Source: Acetobacteraceae bacterium (GTDB lineage: Bacteria > Pseudomonadota > Alphaproteobacteria > Acetobacterales > Acetobacteraceae). From it: a DNA stretch of 6,953 nucleotides. Positions 1-5,941 of the stretch are shown one piece after another. A model generated the notes under the pieces. It saw only the letters and a program-made list of their open reading frames with translations. It did not search any database and was not told the origin of the DNA. Position numbers and translations under genes: made by a program. Each line of letters starts with the position of its first letter. Within the stretch, counting starts at the first letter, position 1. The DNA lies in NCBI GenBank assembly GCA_003164305.1, contig PLSZ01000186.1, positions 1 through 6,953 on the forward strand, given 5' to 3'.

Positions 1-826
1 GGCGGATCATGCCGCGGGTGTCGCGGCCGGCGGCGCCCGCCTCGCTGCGGAAACAATCGGTCAGCGCGGTGACGCGGATGGGCAGGTCTTTCTCGGCCAC
101 GATGTCGCCCATCACGGAGGCAGTCAGCGGCACCTCGGCGGTGGGGATCAGCCAGCGGCCATCGGTGGTGCGAAACATGGTGTCGCCGAATTTGGGCAGT
201 TTGTCGGTGCCGTAGGCCGCCGCGTCGTTCACCAGGGACGGCACCGCCATCTCGGTATAGCCGTGCTGGCCGGTGTGCAGATCGAGCATGAACTGGCCCA
301 GAGCCCGCTCCAGCCGCGCCAACGGGCCGCGCAGGATGGCGAAGCGCGCGCCGGCCATTTTCGCGGCGGTGGCGAAGTCCATCATGCCGAGAGCCTCACC
401 GAGGTCCCAGTGCGGCTTGGGCTGGAAGCCGAGGTCGCGAGGTTCGCCGTGCGTGGCCAGCACGACGCTGTCGGATTCCTCGAGCCCCTCGGGCACGTCG
501 GGATCCAGCATGTTCGGCAGCACTTCCAGCATCCGCGGAATGGCGGCGTCGGCGGCGGCGGCCTGGCGTTCCAGCGCCTCCATCTCGGCGCGCAACGCGA
601 TCGCCTCGGCTCCCAGCGCGACGATGTCGGTACCGGAGCGTTTGCCCTGGCCGATCTCCCGCGACAAGGCGTTGCGGCGTGCCTGCTTCTCCTGCAGAGC
701 GGTCAGCGCGGCGCGGCGTTCGGTGTCGCGGGCCAGGATTTCCTCCGAGGCCGACGGCAGTCCGCGCCGGGCAAGCGCCGCGTCGAACGCGGCCGCGTTG
801 GCTCGGATGGCGCGGATGTCGTGCAT
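1..826 (-). CDS. serS: Serine--tRNA ligase (seryl-tRNA synthetase), C-terminus cut by window edge
   Basis: Cytosolic class II aminoacyl-tRNA synthetase that joins serine to tRNA-Ser (and to tRNA-Sec where present). The visible 275 residues begin MHDIRAIR, the usual SerRS start. A charged, Ala/Glu/Arg-rich stretch at about residues 28-95 is the antiparallel coiled-coil arm that grips the long variable arm of tRNA-Ser. The catalytic domain follows: a motif 1 region near residues 175-200 ([15 protein letters not shown]), the serine-binding TAE triplet at 229-231 within IPTAEVPLT, and motif 2 with F259-R260-x-E262-x-G264. Family members are about 420-430 residues, so roughly 150, including motif 3, lie beyond the left edge. 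The start is the ATG at 826-824, four bases after the tatC stop. A strong ribosome site (GGAGGA, 835-840) lies inside the end of tatC. It is the last visible gene of the tatB-tatC-serS cluster. Confidence 0.97.
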   Translation of the reverse strand, partial: MHDIRAIRANAAAFDAALARRGLPSASEEILARDTERRAALTALQEKQARRNALSREIGQGKRSGTDIVALGAEAIALRAEMEALERQAAAADAAIPRMLEVLPNMLDPDVPEGLEESDSVVLATHGEPRDLGFQPKPHWDLGEALGMMDFATAAKMAGARFAILRGPLARLERALGQFMLDLHTGQHGYTEMAVPSLVNDAAAYGTDKLPKFGDTMFRTTDGRWLIPTAEVPLTASVMGDIVAEKDLPIRVTALTDCFRSEAGAAGRDTRGMIR

Positions 827-830
827 CGGG

Positions 831-1616
831 TCAGTCCTCCTTCTTCGGTTTCGGTTCGACGAGTTGCGCCGCGATGATGGAAACCTCGAACAGCGCGATC
901 AAAGGCACCGCGAGCAGAACCATACTGATCGGATCGGGCGGCGCCAGCACCGCGGCCAATATGCACATGCCCAGAATCGCGTATCGCCGGTAGCGCCGTA
1001 ACGCCGCCGAACTGGTGATCCCGACCTTGGCCAGCAGCGCGAGGCCGACCGGCAACTGGAACACCAGGCCGAAGCCGAAAATCATCTTCATCACGAGGTC
1101 GAGATATTCCCCGACGCGCGGCAACAGCTCGATCGGGATGCCACCGCCGCCGGTCTGCGTCTGGAACCCGGCGAAAAACCGCCAGGCCATGGGGAACACG
1201 AAATAATAGGCCAGCGCGGCGCCCATCAGGAACAGCACCGGCGTGGCGGCGAGGAACGGCAACAGCGCGCGCTTCTCGCTGCGGTACAGGCCCGGCGCGA
1301 CGAACAGCCACAACTGCGCGGCGATCACCGGAAAGCCCAGAAAGGCGCCGCCGAACAAGGCGACCTTGATGCGGACGAAGAACGCCTCATACAGCTGGGT
1401 GTAGATCAGCTTGGGATCCGGATTGCCGGTTTCGCGCAACGTCCGGGCCAGCGGCTCGGCGAGGAAATAATAGATCTGGTCAGCGAAGTAATACGAAATC
1501 CCAAAGCAGACCGCGAACGCGGCCATGGCCCAGATCAGGCGCTGGCGCAGCTCGACCAGGTGGTCCAGCAGCGGCATCGGTTTGTCGTTGATCGGATCGT
1601 CTTCAGTTGTGGCCAC
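831..1616 (-). CDS. tatC: Sec-independent protein translocase protein TatC
   Basis: Inner-membrane core of the twin-arginine translocase. With TatB it recognises RR signal peptides and recruits TatA to move folded proteins to the periplasm. The 261-residue length and six hydrophobic segments (about 28-48, 81-103, 119-142, 170-190, 205-222, 228-250) fit the family. Conserved signatures are the N-terminal signal-peptide site HLVELRQRL (E22, R24), FVRIK near 80-84, [12 protein letters not shown] with E114 matching the conserved E103 of the E. coli protein, and APPDPISM before the last helix. The start is a GTG at 1616-1614: an in-frame TGA lies only three codons upstream and no ATG is available. 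A weak purine stretch (AAGAG) precedes it. The gene follows tatB after 45 bp and is followed by serS after 4 bp. The C-terminus is short and lysine-rich (PKPKKED), as expected for a cytoplasmic tail. Confidence 0.96.
   Translation of the reverse strand: MATTEDDPINDKPMPLLDHLVELRQRLIWAMAAFAVCFGISYYFADQIYYFLAEPLARTLRETGNPDPKLIYTQLYEAFFVRIKVALFGGAFLGFPVIAAQLWLFVAPGLYRSEKRALLPFLAATPVLFLMGAALAYYFVFPMAWRFFAGFQTQTGGGGIPIELLPRVGEYLDLVMKMIFGFGLVFQLPVGLALLAKVGITSSAALRRYRRYAILGMCILAAVLAPPDPISMVLLAVPLIALFEVSIIAAQLVEPKPKKED
835..840 (-). promoter_or_regulatory. Ribosome binding site of serS, inside the end of tatC
   Basis: On the minus strand the sequence reads GGAGGA, then eight bases, then the serS ATG. 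The site overlaps the last codons of tatC, which suggests that the two genes are co-transcribed and translationally coupled. Confidence 0.75.
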
Positions 1617-1661
1617 GGAAACTCTTCATGCTGACTGGGGTCTTGAGGGTTGGGGGCCGGG

Positions 1662-2162
1662 TTACGCCAGCGGGCGTTGGAGCATGGGTACCGGCGGAAT
1701 GAAAGGTGGCGGCGGCTCGGGTGACGGGGGACCATCGACGAAAGGCACCAGCGCGGGCGGCACGAACGGCGGAGCGGCGACACGCGACGGCGGCGCGGGT
1801 TCCGGTTCGTGTTCCTCGGGAACCGGCTCGCTGACGGCCGGCTCCCCGGCGACGGTGGTCACGGTGGGGTCCAGTGGGTTGCCGGAGAACGTGTCGCGCA
1901 ACGTGTGGTCGGGGTCGATCGCCTTCTCGACGGTGGAGCGAAAGTCGAAGTTGCGGATCTGGTTGAACGAGTCCTTGACGTCCTTGAGGTCGGCGTCGCG
2001 CATCATCTCATCGACGTGGGTCTGGAATTCTCCGGCCATGCGGCGGGCTTTCTTGACGAAGCCGCTGATGGCGCGAAGGGCGACCGGCAAATCCTTGGGT
2101 CCGATCACGACCAGCGCCACGGCGGCGATGATGGCCATTTCCGACCACGCGAAATCGAACAT
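1662..2162 (-). CDS. tatB: Sec-independent protein translocase protein TatB
   Basis: Single-span membrane protein that pairs with TatC to bind twin-arginine signal peptides. The N-terminus MFDFAWSEMAII...VIGPKDLP is a clear TatB signature: E8 in the membrane helix, the G21-P22 hinge, then an amphipathic helix (about 25-60, PVALRAISGFVKKARRMAGEF) and an acidic stretch (VDEMMRDADLKDVKD). From about residue 115 the tail is very rich in proline and glutamate (EPEPAPPSR, PEPPPPFIPPVP), typical of the disordered TatB C-terminus. The length of 166 residues is normal. The ATG at 2162-2160 was chosen because TatB and TatA proteins begin just before this helix. The frame stays open upstream to an ATG at 2381, with another ATG at 2204, but those extensions look non-coding. 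The ribosome site is weak: GAGG lies 14 bases upstream. Confidence 0.93.
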   Translation of the reverse strand: MFDFAWSEMAIIAAVALVVIGPKDLPVALRAISGFVKKARRMAGEFQTHVDEMMRDADLKDVKDSFNQIRNFDFRSTVEKAIDPDHTLRDTFSGNPLDPTVTTVAGEPAVSEPVPEEHEPEPAPPSRVAAPPFVPPALVPFVDGPPSPEPPPPFIPPVPMLQRPLA

Positions 2163-2346
2163 GGGAGCGAATAAGTCCTCGGATTGGGATGTGGCGGCCC
2201 TCATAGCGGCAAATGCCGGGAGGCCCAACCCCTTGGGGGCGGGAGGCGGCGCGGGTCTTACCCAAGGCCTCACCCCATCGGGATCAGGATAACGAGTGGG
2301 CGTGGGACAATGTTCGCACCTTTCCGTCCTCGGACTCGACCCCATA

Positions 2347-2548
2347 GGCGCAAAATGGTGCCGCGCATCGAACGACATCATTCATTTACGTCATGGTCCG
2401 GATTCATTTACGTCATGGTCCGGCTCGACCGGACCATCGGTGTGCCCAAACTCGCTCTCACCGGTGTGATCATGCCGATGGTCCGGTCGAGCCGGACCAT
2501 GACGGGGAATGGAGGGCTCGAGCCCGCTTTCCGTGCTATTTTAGCGCC
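2347..2548. repeat. Palindromic interspersed repeat, copy A
   Basis: It shares its sequence with copy B at 5739-5918; in the 111-bp core (2404-2514 against 5774-5884) I count about 102 identical bases by eye. Its heart is a perfect 30-bp inverted repeat, left arm 2411-2440 and right arm 2475-2504, with a 34-bp spacer. Each arm holds a smaller hairpin of the form GTCCGG-CTCGA-CCGGAC. Weaker similarity to copy B continues about 55 bp to the left and 34 bp to the right. No transposase is present, so this is a non-autonomous REP- or MITE-like element. Similar palindromic sequences, translating as MVRLDRTIG...VRSSRTMT, are familiar from alphaproteobacterial intergenic regions (recalled, not searched). 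Confidence 0.85.
2380..2423. repeat. 22-bp perfect tandem duplication at the left side of repeat copy A
   Basis: Positions 2380-2401 and 2402-2423 are identical 22-mers, beginning ATTCATTTACG and ending GGTCCGG. Copy B has only one unit. The duplication therefore repeats the left flank and the first bases of the left inverted arm, and accounts for copy A being 22 bp longer than copy B. Confidence 0.93.
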
Positions 2549-2681
2549 TTTGGGGTTAAGCCCGAGGATGACGGTCGGGGGAACGCTTTCGCCTTCGGTG
2601 GTCTTCTCCGGATGGCTATGGGGTCCCATCCCCGGGCTTGTTAGCGCCCATGGATCGGCCCAAATCGGGCCAGTCCGCCGC

Positions 2682-2686
2682 GGGAG
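2682..2686 (+). promoter_or_regulatory. Ribosome binding site of the SIMPL-domain gene
   Basis: GGGAG lies seven bases before the ATG at 2694. It decides the start of the SIMPL gene against the much longer open frame that begins at 2184. Confidence 0.65.
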
Positions 2687-2693
2687 TCCTCGC

Positions 2694-3446
2694 ATGATTC
2701 GCCAGTTCTTGATTCGCCATCGCCACGGCTATCGCCACGCCGTGTATCGCCACGCCGTGTATCGCCACGCCGTACTGGGCGCCGCCCTGCTGTGCGCCGT
2801 CAGCGCGCCCGCGTTGGCCGAGGACACGATCCTGCGATTGTCCGAGACGGCGACGGTCATGGTAGCGCCCGACCAACTCACCGCCACGCTGCGCGCCGAG
2901 GCGGTCGCGCCGACCGCGCAGGACGCGCAGAAACGGGTGAACGAGATGATGCGGGACGCCGTGGCGAGCGCGAAGAAGATCGACGGAATCGCCGTCTCCA
3001 CCGGCGGCTACAACGTGTGGCGCGCCGGCATCACGCCGGCGGACCGCAACGAACGCTGGCAGGCCGGACAGAATCTGACACTGACCGGCAAGGATCCCGA
3101 GGCGATGCTGCGGCTGGTGGGGGATTTGCAACAAAAGGGTCTCGCGGAAAGCGGTCTCGGCTGGCGCCTGTCGGCGGACGCCGAACGCCACGCGCGCGAG
3201 GAAGCCACCAAACAGGCATTGTCCGGTTTGCGCGGGCGCGCGGATAAGGCGGCCGACATCCTGGGCCTGACGTTCTCCTCGTTCCGGGAGGTGCGGCTGG
3301 ACAGCGTGACGCCGCCCCCGATCATGCCGCGGCAGATGGTGACCCACTCGACGATGGCGGCCGCGGCGCCTCCGCCCACGGCGGAGACCGAGGATTTGCC
3401 GGTCAGCGCCAGCGCCGAAGCCGACATCGTGCTGAAGCCGCGCTGA
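2694..3446 (+). CDS. Periplasmic SIMPL-domain (DUF541) protein
   Basis: A 250-residue exported protein. The SIMPL domain fills most of the mature part: ILRLSETATVMVAPDQLTATL (about 45-66) is the typical opening strand, followed by AQDAQKRVNEMMRDAVASAKK, ISTGGYNV-like STGGYNVWRAG, and the closing strands SASAEADIVLKPR. Members of this family (BP26, YggE) are periplasmic or outer-membrane associated. Some oligomerise, and YggE has been linked to oxidative-stress tolerance; their biochemical role is unclear. A signal peptide is visible: a long basic, His-rich n-region, a hydrophobic core VLGAALLCAVSA, and an APALA-E site, giving cleavage after residue 42. The n-region contains YRHAV three times, from a 15-bp tandem repeat. 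There is no twin-arginine motif, so Sec export is likely. In-frame GTG codons at 2742 and 2757 would give shorter, more ordinary signal peptides but lack a ribosome site. First gene of a three-gene operon; its stop overlaps the next start (TGATG). Confidence 0.9.
   Translation: MIRQFLIRHRHGYRHAVYRHAVYRHAVLGAALLCAVSAPALAEDTILRLSETATVMVAPDQLTATLRAEAVAPTAQDAQKRVNEMMRDAVASAKKIDGIAVSTGGYNVWRAGITPADRNERWQAGQNLTLTGKDPEAMLRLVGDLQQKGLAESGLGWRLSADAERHAREEATKQALSGLRGRADKAADILGLTFSSFREVRLDSVTPPPIMPRQMVTHSTMAAAAPPPTAETEDLPVSASAEADIVLKPR
2730..2774 (+). repeat. 15-bp tandem repeat, three units, in the signal-peptide coding region
   Basis: Three units of TATCGCCACGCCGTG at 2730-2744, 2745-2759 and 2760-2774; the last differs only in its final base. 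A degenerate partial unit precedes them at about 2718-2729. They encode YRHAV three times in the signal peptide n-region. The 15-bp period keeps the frame, so changes in copy number would only lengthen or shorten the n-region. Confidence 0.93.
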
Positions 3447-4798
3447 TGTCGGAGGATTCCAGCCCGGTCAACGGCGTGACTTTCGGAGGGCATCCGGCCG
3501 GTGTTCCGTCTGATGTTCCGGCGACTATCCCCACTGGTGGTCCCACTGGTGGTCCCACTGGTGGTCCCGCTGGTGGTCCGGCCGATGGTCCCACCGGTGG
3601 TCCCGCCTATGGCCCCGCCGATGGTCCCGCTGATGCTCCCGCTGGCGGCCTCGACATCGAAGCGCGTCAGGAGTTGCGACAAATCGCCCGCGACAGCTAC
3701 GCCCGCGGCGATCTGACCGAGGCGATCGATGTGCAACTGAAGGTGCTCGCCTCCGGTCCGCCGAGCGCCGATGATTCGCTGTTTCTGGCGTTGATGTTGT
3801 TCGCCGCGCGCGACGTGCCGGCGGTGATCGGCGTGCTGCGCGACAGTCTGAAGCATTTCCCGGACAACCCCGCGCTGCACGAAAATCTGGGCGTCTGCCT
3901 GCTGACCGAGGGCCGGCCCGATGAGGCGGTCGAAGCCTGCCGCCGGGCGCTCGCCCTGGGATCGTCCAGCCCCAACGTGCATGACTGCCTGTGCGAAGCG
4001 CTGCAGCGCCTCGGCCGGAACGCGGAGGCCGTCGAGGCCGGGCGGGCGGCGCTGGAAGCGAAAGACCGCATGTTCGGCGGGCGGACGCCCCTGGTGCGCG
4101 TCCCGGACGGGCCGCCGCCACCGTTCAACGCCGCCAATCCGGCGGAAAACGTCATCGCTTACAGCCTTTGGGGCAACGAACCGCGCTACCTCGTGCCGCT
4201 GCTGGAGAGCGTGCGGATCCTGCCGCATCTGTTCCCGGCGTGGACGATCCGGGTTTATCACGATGCCAGCGTCGATCACGCTTACATCACCGATCTCGGC
4301 CGCCGCGGGGTGCAACTGCGACGGATGATCCTGCCGCCGGGTCAGCCCATGCACCGGCGGCTGCTGTGGCGGTTCGAGGCGATTCACGATCCGTCGGTCA
4401 AACGCTTCCTGATTCGCGACGCGGATTCGTTGCTGTGCATCAAGGAACGCGTGGCGGTCGACGCGTGGCTGCGCTCGGATCGCTGGTTTCACGCGATGCG
4501 CGATTGGTACACCCATACCGACCTGATCCTGGCCGGCATGTGGGGTGGGGTCGGCAATGTCCTGCCCTCGCCCATGGAGCTGTTTCGCGCGCGGACCAAC
4601 TGGCGGATGGAAAACGATCACGTGGATCAGGACATGCTGTCCGATACGGTGTGGCCGGCGATCCGCGGCTCGATCCTGATTCATGACAGCGTGTTCACCG
4701 GCACCCTGGGCGCGGAGCCGTTCCCGCCGTTCGGCGCGCTGCCCGCCGGGTCGCATATCGGGCAGAACGCGTTTGTGCATTTCAATGCCGCCCGTTAG
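3446..4798 (+). CDS. TPR protein with a glycosyltransferase-like C-terminal domain
   Basis: A 450-residue protein with no signal peptide, probably cytosolic. Residues 1-70 form a low-complexity linker made of four-residue repeats (TGGP, AGGP, ADGP; 30-69). Residues about 72-205 are helical and include TPR-like units (NPALHENLGVCLLTEGRPDEAVEACRRALAL at 141-171 is the clearest, then PNVHDCLCEALQRLGRNAEAVEAGRAAL). From about 234 a GT-A-like domain begins: VIAYSLWGNEPRYLVPLLESVRILPHLFPAWTIRVYHD, then FLIRDADS at 321-328 (a DxD-type motif, D325 and D327), FHAMRDWYTHTDLILAGMWGG at 348-368, and DHVDQDM at 391-397. I recognise this as a recurring uncharacterised sugar-transferase-like family; donor and acceptor are unknown. 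The start overlaps the SIMPL stop by one base and no strong ribosome site is visible, so translational coupling is likely. Glycosyltransferase activity is inferred from the motif pattern only. Confidence 0.85.
   Translation: MSEDSSPVNGVTFGGHPAGVPSDVPATIPTGGPTGGPTGGPAGGPADGPTGGPAYGPADGPADAPAGGLDIEARQELRQIARDSYARGDLTEAIDVQLKVLASGPPSADDSLFLALMLFAARDVPAVIGVLRDSLKHFPDNPALHENLGVCLLTEGRPDEAVEACRRALALGSSSPNVHDCLCEALQRLGRNAEAVEAGRAALEAKDRMFGGRTPLVRVPDGPPPPFNAANPAENVIAYSLWGNEPRYLVPLLESVRILPHLFPAWTIRVYHDASVDHAYITDLGRRGVQLRRMILPPGQPMHRRLLWRFEAIHDPSVKRFLIRDADSLLCIKERVAVDAWLRSDRWFHAMRDWYTHTDLILAGMWGGVGNVLPSPMELFRARTNWRMENDHVDQDMLSDTVWPAIRGSILIHDSVFTGTLGAEPFPPFGALPAGSHIGQNAFVHFNAAR
3533..3652 (+). repeat. 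12-bp tandem repeat, about ten units, encoding TGGP/ADGP
   Basis: Units of the type ACTGGTGGTCCC run head to tail. The first three (3533-3568) are identical and later ones diverge (AGGP, ADGP, TGGP, AYGP, ADGP, ADAP, AGGL). They encode a Gly/Pro-rich, probably disordered linker at residues 30-69 of the TPR-glycosyltransferase protein. The 12-bp period is codon-neutral. Perfect units at the 5' end and decayed units at the 3' end suggest recent expansion by slippage at the left side. Confidence 0.93.
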
Positions 4799-4807
4799 AG
4801 AACCGCC

Positions 4808-5707
4808 ATGAACCCTCGCCTGCTGGCCGTTCTGGGCGCTCTTGTTCTGGTCGTGGGCGCCGGCGGCGGGCTGGCGTGGTGGCTGCGAAGCGAGCACCCG
4901 GCCGCGGATGTCTCGGCCACCGGGGTCTCGGCCACCGGTGTCGCGTCTCCCGACGCGGCGATCGCCGCCAGTCCCGACGCGGATACCGGCCCCTTGCCGG
5001 TGCCGCCATTTCCGCCGCGCATCGCCGATGACGATCAATACGACCGGTGCATGACGATGATCGCCAACGATCCGGAAGGCGCCGAGGCGATCGCGACCTC
5101 GTGGCAGGCGACGGGCGGCGGCGATGGCGCGATCCACTGCCAGGCACTGGCGGCGATCGCCTCGGGCGAGCCGGAGAATGGCGCGGCGATGCTGGAGAGC
5201 CTGGCTCATGCGGGAAAAGCCCAGGGATTGACGTTGGTGGTGTTGCTCAGTCAGGCGGCGGAGGCGCGGTTGATGGCGGACCAGGCGGAGCCGGCGCTGA
5301 AGGATACGACCGAGGCATTGGCGATTTCTCCCGACGATCCGGATCTGCTGATCGGCCGCGCCAACGCGTACGACTCGCTGGAGCGGTCGAACGAGGCGAT
5401 GGACGACCTGAACCAGGCGCTGGTGCTGGACCCGTCGCGCGGCGATGCCCTGGTGCTGCGGGCGTCGCTGTACCGGCGCATGGAGAAACTGACGGAGGCT
5501 CAGGCGGATATCGGCCGCGCCATCGCGCTGGACCCACAGGACGCGGAAGCTCTGCTGGAACGCGGCATCCTGCGCCAGGCGATGGGCGACCTGAAGGGGG
5601 CGCGACAGGACTGGAGCCGCGCGCGCGAAGTCGATCCCAACAGCGAAGCCGCCGAACTGGCCGCGCAGAACCTGACCCTGCTGGACTCGGGGCCGGCGAA
5701 GCCATGA
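4808..5707 (+). CDS. Membrane-anchored periplasmic TPR protein
   Basis: A 299-residue protein. One N-terminal hydrophobic segment (about residues 5-26, LLAVLGALVLVVGAGGGLAWWL) is a signal anchor; no lipobox cysteine is seen. A Pro/Ala/Ser-rich linker follows (30-72) with VSATG twice. Residues 75-135 form a small helical region with two cysteines, C81 (YDRCM) and C111 (IHCQAL), which could pair in a disulfide in the periplasm. From about 145 there are four TPR-like units: around 145-176, 179-210 (DDPDLLIGRANAYDSLERSNEAMDDLNQALVLDP), 213-244 (GDALVLRASLYRRMEKLTEAQADIGRAIALDP) and 247-278. TPR domains act as protein-binding scaffolds; the partner here is unknown. The start is the only ATG fitting the anchor, nine bases after the previous stop, with only a weak purine stretch (AGAG) upstream. 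It is the last gene of the operon. It could be a scaffold for an envelope complex with the SIMPL protein, which is inference. Confidence 0.85.
   Translation: MNPRLLAVLGALVLVVGAGGGLAWWLRSEHPAADVSATGVSATGVASPDAAIAASPDADTGPLPVPPFPPRIADDDQYDRCMTMIANDPEGAEAIATSWQATGGGDGAIHCQALAAIASGEPENGAAMLESLAHAGKAQGLTLVVLLSQAAEARLMADQAEPALKDTTEALAISPDDPDLLIGRANAYDSLERSNEAMDDLNQALVLDPSRGDALVLRASLYRRMEKLTEAQADIGRAIALDPQDAEALLERGILRQAMGDLKGARQDWSRAREVDPNSEAAELAAQNLTLLDSGPAKP
4910..4939 (+). repeat. 15-bp tandem duplication in the linker of the TPR protein
   Basis: GTCTCGGCCACCGG followed by G or T occurs twice in a row (4910-4924, 4925-4939), encoding VSATG twice just after the membrane anchor. It keeps the frame. 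Confidence 0.85.
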
Positions 5708-5738
5708 GGCCGGACAGGCGTTGGCGCTTCGCCCTCTT

Positions 5739-5918
5739 GGCGGCAAGATAGTGTCGCGGATTGGACGGCATCGTCATTTACGTCATCGTCCGGCTCGACC
5801 GGACCATCGGTGTGCCCAAAATCGTTCTCACCGGGGCGATTGTGCCGACGGTCCGGTCGAGCCGGACCATGACGGGGGATGGAGGCCGCGAGTGCGTTTT
5901 CCGGACTATCTGAGTGCC
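5739..5918. repeat. Palindromic interspersed repeat, copy B
   Basis: Second copy of the element at 2347-2548, in the same orientation, 32 bp after the operon's last stop. The arms are at 5781-5810 and 5845-5874 with the same 34-bp spacer. They pair at 28 of 30 positions, against 30 of 30 in copy A, so this copy is more decayed. It lacks the 22-bp duplication. Both arms keep the inner hairpin GTCCGG-CTCGA-CCGGAC, so the transcript could fold into a long stem. It may reduce read-through or protect the 3' end of the operon mRNA, but it has no U-tract and is not a standard terminator. Its right end runs almost up to the DUF1491 gene. Confidence 0.85.
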
Positions 5919-5941
5919 CAACGCCTGCCCGGTCCCGTGCT

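Larger units (their letters stand above)
2163..2693. other. Divergent intergenic region with no convincing gene
   Basis: This 531-bp stretch separates tatB (minus) from the SIMPL operon (plus), so it must carry the promoters of both. I could not recognise confident -35/-10 pairs. Its middle is palindromic repeat copy A (2347-2548). No tatA-like helix or GP hinge is visible in any frame. The plus frame used by the SIMPL gene is open from 2184 right through the repeat. That upstream reading looks like translated repeat (MVRLDRTIG-like) rather than a protein domain. A small GC-rich hairpin (GGCCC-AAATC-GGGCC) sits at 2657-2671, just before the operon's ribosome site. Confidence 0.7.

Noticed and set aside
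263..1001. Plus-strand open frames opposite serS and tatC
   Set aside because: They are shadows of well-conserved genes on the minus strand, Arg/Ala/Ser-rich and without recognisable motifs.
1603..1629. An eight-residue mini-ORF (ATG at 1629) overlapping the tatC GTG start
   Set aside because: It has no ribosome site and its length and composition are what chance would give; a leader-peptide role cannot be supported.
2281..2320. A possible minus-strand promoter for tatB (TATCCT with an upstream TTGTCC)
   Set aside because: The spacing between the two hexamers is about 13 bases, too short for a standard sigma-70 promoter, and no better -35 fits.
2163..2381. N-terminal extension of TatB to the ATG at 2381
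   Set aside because: TatB proteins begin immediately before the membrane helix (MFDFAWSE); the extra residues are Pro/Arg-rich and resemble no TatB.
2184..2693. A 170-codon N-terminal extension of the SIMPL protein
   Set aside because: It is translated palindromic repeat and spacer. The ATG at 2694 has a ribosome site and directly begins a signal peptide, which would be buried by the extension.
3008..5746. A 912-codon open frame on the minus strand, antisense to the whole SIMPL/TPR operon
   Set aside because: Stops are rare in all frames of GC-rich genes. The translation is low-complexity Arg/His/Gln/Gly text with no domain, while the plus strand carries clear SIMPL and TPR domains.
2347..5918. 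A CRISPR array formed by the repeated palindromes
   Set aside because: There are only two copies 3.4 kb apart, with no regular short spacers and no cas genes; this is an interspersed repeat.
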